64,000 nt of DNA from Empedobacter tilapiae (lineage in GTDB: Bacteria > Bacteroidota > Bacteroidia > Flavobacteriales > Weeksellaceae). The DNA is taken from assembly GCF_004785645.1 (NCBI RefSeq), contig NZ_SRPE01000003.1, forward strand, positions 310,001-374,000, in the 5' to 3' direction. The notes under the pieces are model-generated. The model had not been told where the DNA came from. It made no database searches and was given only the letters and a program-made list of their open reading frames with translations. Positions 60,570 to 64,000 of the stretch are shown in pieces (positions within the stretch are counted from its first letter, which is position 1; every line of letters begins with the position of its first letter). A program made the position numbers and the translations under genes.

Positions 60570-62117
60570 TTAAAAACTTAATATTAATTTTTTGAAATCA
60601 TCTGTTTGTAGCAAATCGATTATATTATTGATGTCATCTCCAATCAAACGATCTTCTTCTAATTTTGGACAAACTGAACGAACTTTTGTGAAAACTTCTT
60701 CTAAGAAAGCACTTGTTTTACGTGGTCTTCTAAATTCTAAACCTTGGCAAGCGTACATTAATTCGATTGCTAAAATACGTTCTACGTTGTCTAAGACTTG
60801 GTTGAATTTTCGTCCAGAAATACTTCCCATCGAAACATGATCTTCTTGTCCCAAAGAAGTCGGAATACTATCTGCAGATGCAGGGAAACACAAAGTTTTG
60901 TTTTCTGTACAAAGTGCAGCAGATGTATATTGAGGAATCATGAAACCAGAATTTAATCCTGAACTTTCTGTTAATAATTTTGGTAAACCATATTTTCCTT
61001 CGATTAATAAATATTGACGACGATCCGAAATATTTCCTAATTCTGAAGCCGCAATTGTTGCATAATCTAATACCATTGCTAATGGTTGTCCGTGGAAATT
61101 CCCACCTGAAATAGCTTCTTCGTCTGAGACAACGATTGGATTATCAGTAACAGAATTTAATTCGATTTCTGCTAATTCTTGCAAATGGAAAAAAGCATTT
61201 CGTGATGCGCCGTGAACTTGAGGCATACAGCGTAACGAATATGGATCTTGGACACGACCACAATCAGCGTGAGAGAAAGCAATTTCAGAACCTTTCAATA
61301 AATTTCGCATACGTTCTGCAACCAACAATGTTCCTTTGAATGGACGAACTTGATGCAATTCTTCTTCGAATGGACGAGGAGAACCTTCGTAAGCTTCTAA
61401 TGATAAAGCTCCTGCAACATCAGCTAAATTCAATAAATATTCGAATTTTTCTAAACCATTTAAAGCATGAGATAAAATGAATTGTGTTCCGTTAATTAAT
61501 CCTAAACCTTCTTTCGCAGAAAGATGTAAAGGTTGTAAATTGTGTTTGGCTAAAGCTTCTTTTGTCGAAACAATTGTATCGCCATCCCAAACTTTTCCTT
61601 CACCAATTAATGGTAAAAATAAATGAGATAATGGTGCTAAATCTCCAGATGCTCCAACAGATCCTTTTTCAGGAACGACTGGAATAATATCTTTTTCAAT
61701 CATTAATAAAATTCGTTCCACAACATCTAAAGTCACACCTGAATATCCTTTTGACAAAGCATGTGCTTTTGCAATTAACATGGTTTTAGAAATTTCTTTC
61801 TTGATTGGATTTCCAACACCAACCGCATGACTGATCAATAAATTATGTTGAAGTTGACGTGTTTCTTCTTCAGAAATTTTAGTATCGCAAAGTGGTCCAA
61901 AACCAGTATTAATTCCATAAACTGTTTGTCCAGAAGCAACTATTTTAGCAACGTTCTGTTGAGATTTTAAGATTTGTTCTTTACTTGCTTCATTAAGCTT
62001 AATTTCGATGTTTCCTTCTTTGATTCCTTTGTAATCCTCGAACGAAAGAAAATCGATACCGTAAGTTTTCTTGATCATTTTTTCGAATTTGTGATACTTC
62101 AAAGATAATCTTTTCAT
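60570..62117 (-). CDS. hutH: Histidine ammonia-lyase HutH
   Basis: 515 residues from ATG 62117; an internal ATG at residue 14 (MIKKTYGIDF) is a possible start too. The MIO cofactor forms from Ala-Ser-Gly at 156-158 in GSVGASGDLAPLSHL. Other signatures are YGINTGFGPL and ISGGNFHGQPLAMVLD. It deaminates histidine to urocanate, the substrate of HutU encoded further downstream. It heads the minus-strand cluster and is divergent from folE. Confidence 0.95.
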   Translation of the reverse strand: MKRLSLKYHKFEKMIKKTYGIDFLSFEDYKGIKEGNIEIKLNEASKEQILKSQQNVAKIVASGQTVYGINTGFGPLCDTKISEEETRQLQHNLLISHAVGVGNPIKKEISKTMLIAKAHALSKGYSGVTLDVVERILLMIEKDIIPVVPEKGSVGASGDLAPLSHLFLPLIGEGKVWDGDTIVSTKEALAKHNLQPLHLSAKEGLGLINGTQFILSHALNGLEKFEYLLNLADVAGALSLEAYEGSPRPFEEELHQVRPFKGTLLVAERMRNLLKGSEIAFSHADCGRVQDPYSLRCMPQVHGASRNAFFHLQELAEIELNSVTDNPIVVSDEEAISGGNFHGQPLAMVLDYATIAASELGNISDRRQYLLIEGKYGLPKLLTESSGLNSGFMIPQYTSAALCTENKTLCFPASADSIPTSLGQEDHVSMGSISGRKFNQVLDNVERILAIELMYACQGLEFRRPRKTSAFLEEVFTKVRSVCPKLEEDRLIGDDINNIIDLLQTDDFKKLILSF

Positions 62118-62193
62118 TGATTTGATAAAAGATAGAAATCATTTCAGATGTAATAAATTGAGATTTGATAAGGTTTTATAACACTATCTTTTA

Positions 62194-62201
62194 TAAATTT
62201 G
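62194..62201 (+). promoter_or_regulatory. -7 element before folE
   Basis: TAAATTTG matches TAnnTTTG; folE starts 16 bases downstream. Confidence 0.5.
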
Positions 62202-62217
62202 CTAAAATTTTTATGTA

Positions 62218-62895
62218 ATGTGTGATAAACATCTTCATGACGAAATGGGGGACGACCATATTTCAGCAAACTTAGAAACGCCTTTGAGAGCTGATGCCTT
62301 TGAGTTGTCTGCTGAAGAAAAAGTGGAAAAGATAGAAGCGGATTTCCGTAACATCATGGAAACTTTAGGCTTAGATTTAACAGATGATAGTTTGAAAGGA
62401 ACGCCAAAACGTGTTGCGAAAATGTTCGTAAAAGAGATTTTTGGTGGTTTATTGCCAGAGCGTAAGCCTGGAATGTCAACTTTCGAAAATAAATATAACT
62501 ACAATCAAATGTTGGTTGAAAAGGATATCGTGGTTTATTCAACTTGCGAGCATCACTTTTTACCAATCGTTGGACGTGCACATGTTGGTTACATCTCGAA
62601 AGGGAAAGTAATCGGATTGTCTAAAATGAATCGTATTGTAGAATATTATGCAAAACGTCCGCAAGTACAAGAGCGTTTGACAATGCAAATTGTGAAAGCA
62701 ATGCAAGAAGCGTTAGGTACAGATGATGTAGCATGTATTATTGATGCGAAACATTTGTGTGTGAATTCGCGCGGAATCAAAGATATCGAATCAAGTACAG
62801 TTACTGCCGAGTATGGTGGAGCATTTAAAGATAATGAGCAATTAAGAAAAGAGTTTATTTCGTACATCGGAATGAAAACTACTTTCAATGTTTAA
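62218..62895 (+). CDS. folE: GTP cyclohydrolase I FolE
   Basis: 225 residues. The zinc ligands are Cys110 (TCEHHFLPI, with His113) and Cys181 ([10 protein letters not shown]); the NRI and PQVQERLT regions are also typical. It makes dihydroneopterin triphosphate, the first step to folate and biopterin-type cofactors. cysS follows 17 bases later, probably on the same transcript. Confidence 0.96.
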   Translation: MCDKHLHDEMGDDHISANLETPLRADAFELSAEEKVEKIEADFRNIMETLGLDLTDDSLKGTPKRVAKMFVKEIFGGLLPERKPGMSTFENKYNYNQMLVEKDIVVYSTCEHHFLPIVGRAHVGYISKGKVIGLSKMNRIVEYYAKRPQVQERLTMQIVKAMQEALGTDDVACIIDAKHLCVNSRGIKDIESSTVTAEYGGAFKDNEQLRKEFISYIGMKTTFNV

Positions 62896-62912
62896 AATAT
62901 AAATCCTATAAA

Positions 62913-64000
62913 ATGGTAAAAGAAAATCAATTAAAATTACATAATTCCTTAACGGGACAGAAAGAAACGTTCGAACCAATTAATCAAGATAATGTTGGAA
63001 TGTATGTTTGTGGACCTACCGTTTACAGTAATGTGCATCTTGGGAATGTGCGTACGTTTATGTCATTTGATATGATTTATCGTTACCTAAAATTTTTGGG
63101 TTACAAAGTTCGTTATGTTCGTAATATTACTGATGCTGGGCATTTAACAGATGATGGAAATGTAGAAAATGATCGTTTTGTAAAACAATCTAAATTAGAG
63201 AAATTAGAACCAATGGAAATCGTACAGAAGTATACAGTTGATTTTCATAAAGTTTTAGAAAAATTTAATTTACTCCCTCCAACAATCGAGCCTACAGCAA
63301 CGGGGCATATTTTAGAACAAATTGCTTTAGCGGAAAAATTAATTGATTTAGGATTTGCTTATGAAGTAAATGGATCAGTTTATTTTGATGTGGAAGCTTA
63401 CAACAAAAAAGGACTTGATTATGGTGAATTGAGTAACCGTAACATCGAAGAATTAATCAATAATACAAGAGATTTAGACGGGCAAGGAGAGAAAAAAAAT
63501 CCTGTGGATTTTGCACTTTGGAAAAATGCTTCGCCTGCTCATATTATGCGTTGGGCTTCACCTTGGGGAGATGGTTTTCCTGGTTGGCACTTAGAATGTA
63601 CAGTGATGAGTACAAAATATCTTGGAGATTATTTCGATATTCATGGAGGTGGAATGGATCTTAAATTCCCTCACCACGAATGTGAAATTGCGCAAGCAAA
63701 AGGTTCTAATGGACACGAGCCAGTAAAATATTGGATGCATGCAAATATGTTGACGATGAATGGTCAGCGTATGAGTAAATCGACAGGGAATTACATTTTG
63801 CCAATGCAATTAGTGAATGGTGAAAATGATTTCTTCGAAAAACCATTTCATCCTGCTGTTGTACGTTTTTGTTTCTTACAAGCGCATTATCGCAGTGTTT
63901 TAGATATTTCAAATGATGCAATGTTAGCTTCAGAAAAAGGATATAATCGTTTGGTTGAAGCATTGAAAACATTAGAAATAATTACACCAAAGAAAACTTC
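62913..64000 (+). CDS. cysS: Cysteinyl-tRNA synthetase, 3' end outside window
   Basis: The frame starts at ATG 62913 and stays open to the edge (362 complete codons of about 490). HIGH-type motif HLGN (42-45) in [16 protein letters not shown], zinc ligand Cys33, [10 protein letters not shown] with a second zinc ligand, and the KMSKS loop as RMSKSTGN (near 286). It charges tRNA-Cys with cysteine. Paired with folE. Confidence 0.96.
   Translation, partial: MVKENQLKLHNSLTGQKETFEPINQDNVGMYVCGPTVYSNVHLGNVRTFMSFDMIYRYLKFLGYKVRYVRNITDAGHLTDDGNVENDRFVKQSKLEKLEPMEIVQKYTVDFHKVLEKFNLLPPTIEPTATGHILEQIALAEKLIDLGFAYEVNGSVYFDVEAYNKKGLDYGELSNRNIEELINNTRDLDGQGEKKNPVDFALWKNASPAHIMRWASPWGDGFPGWHLECTVMSTKYLGDYFDIHGGGMDLKFPHHECEIAQAKGSNGHEPVKYWMHANMLTMNGQRMSKSTGNYILPMQLVNGENDFFEKPFHPAVVRFCFLQAHYRSVLDISNDAMLASEKGYNRLVEALKTLEIITPKKT

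Overview
The window is AT-rich chromosomal DNA from a member of the Flavobacteriia (Bacteroidota), most likely of the Weeksellaceae type; the genus cannot be fixed from the sequence alone. The reasons are: gliding/type IX secretion genes (sprA/sov, gldB, gldC), secreted proteins ending in T9SS type A sorting domains, a fused ccoNO cytochrome oxidase subunit, and repeated upstream elements of the Bacteroidota type (TAnnTTTG at -7, sometimes with TTG at -33, 19-22 bases apart). No rRNA, tRNA, CRISPR array, prophage or insertion sequence was recognised. Almost everything is core metabolism and cell-envelope biology.

Layout. 1-8120 (minus): a histidine operon, hisL leader-hisG-hisD-hisC-(four-helix-bundle gene)-hisB-hisH, running into a tricorn-like protease gene cut by the window edge. 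A 19-residue leader peptide with six consecutive His codons and a terminator shows that the operon is attenuated. 8250-12574: a secreted T9SS cargo, hflX, a DsrE-like protein, an AlkD-type glycosylase and a Crp/Fnr-family regulator. 12650-21435 (plus): the complete cbb3 oxidase locus ccoI-ccoS-ccoNO-ccoQ-ccoP, ccoG-ccoH-safE-like, divergent from the regulator. 21436-22175: 740 bases without a credible gene, with GC-rich hairpins. 22176-30799: ruvA-sprA-gcvH-vanZ. 30830-33935: a frameshifted methyltransferase, nadE, gldB-gldC. 34030-44217: TolC-type channel, hexapeptide protein, tsaB, small membrane and secreted proteins, YceI lipoprotein, ABC ATPase, hydrolase, pdxJ, MscS channel, DUF456 protein. 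44261-49190: rimP-nusA-infB with a structured leader. 49431-56106: TonB-dependent receptor, gamma-glutamyltransferase, a HAF/GEVED secreted protein. 56179-62117 (minus): GNAT, pirin, hutU, two small genes, hutH. 62218-64000: folE and the 5' part of cysS.

How the parts fit. The his genes make the first steps of histidine synthesis, while hutH and hutU at the other end degrade histidine; hisA, hisF, hisI and hutI/hutG are not in the window. The cbb3 locus contains its copper pump, assembly factors and all subunits, so it can build a high-affinity terminal oxidase by itself. SprA and the T9SS cargo proteins belong to one export route, and GldB/GldC to the gliding machinery associated with it.

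Most worth a second look: the his attenuator and its extra 11-base complementarity; the four-helix-bundle gene inside the his operon, bounded by inverted repeats that also occur as short hairpins at two other his junctions; the terminator-like hairpin with a six-codon reading frame in front of rimP-nusA-infB; an exact FNR-type box placed near -42 of yceI; and the GC-rich palindromes near 21.65 kb.
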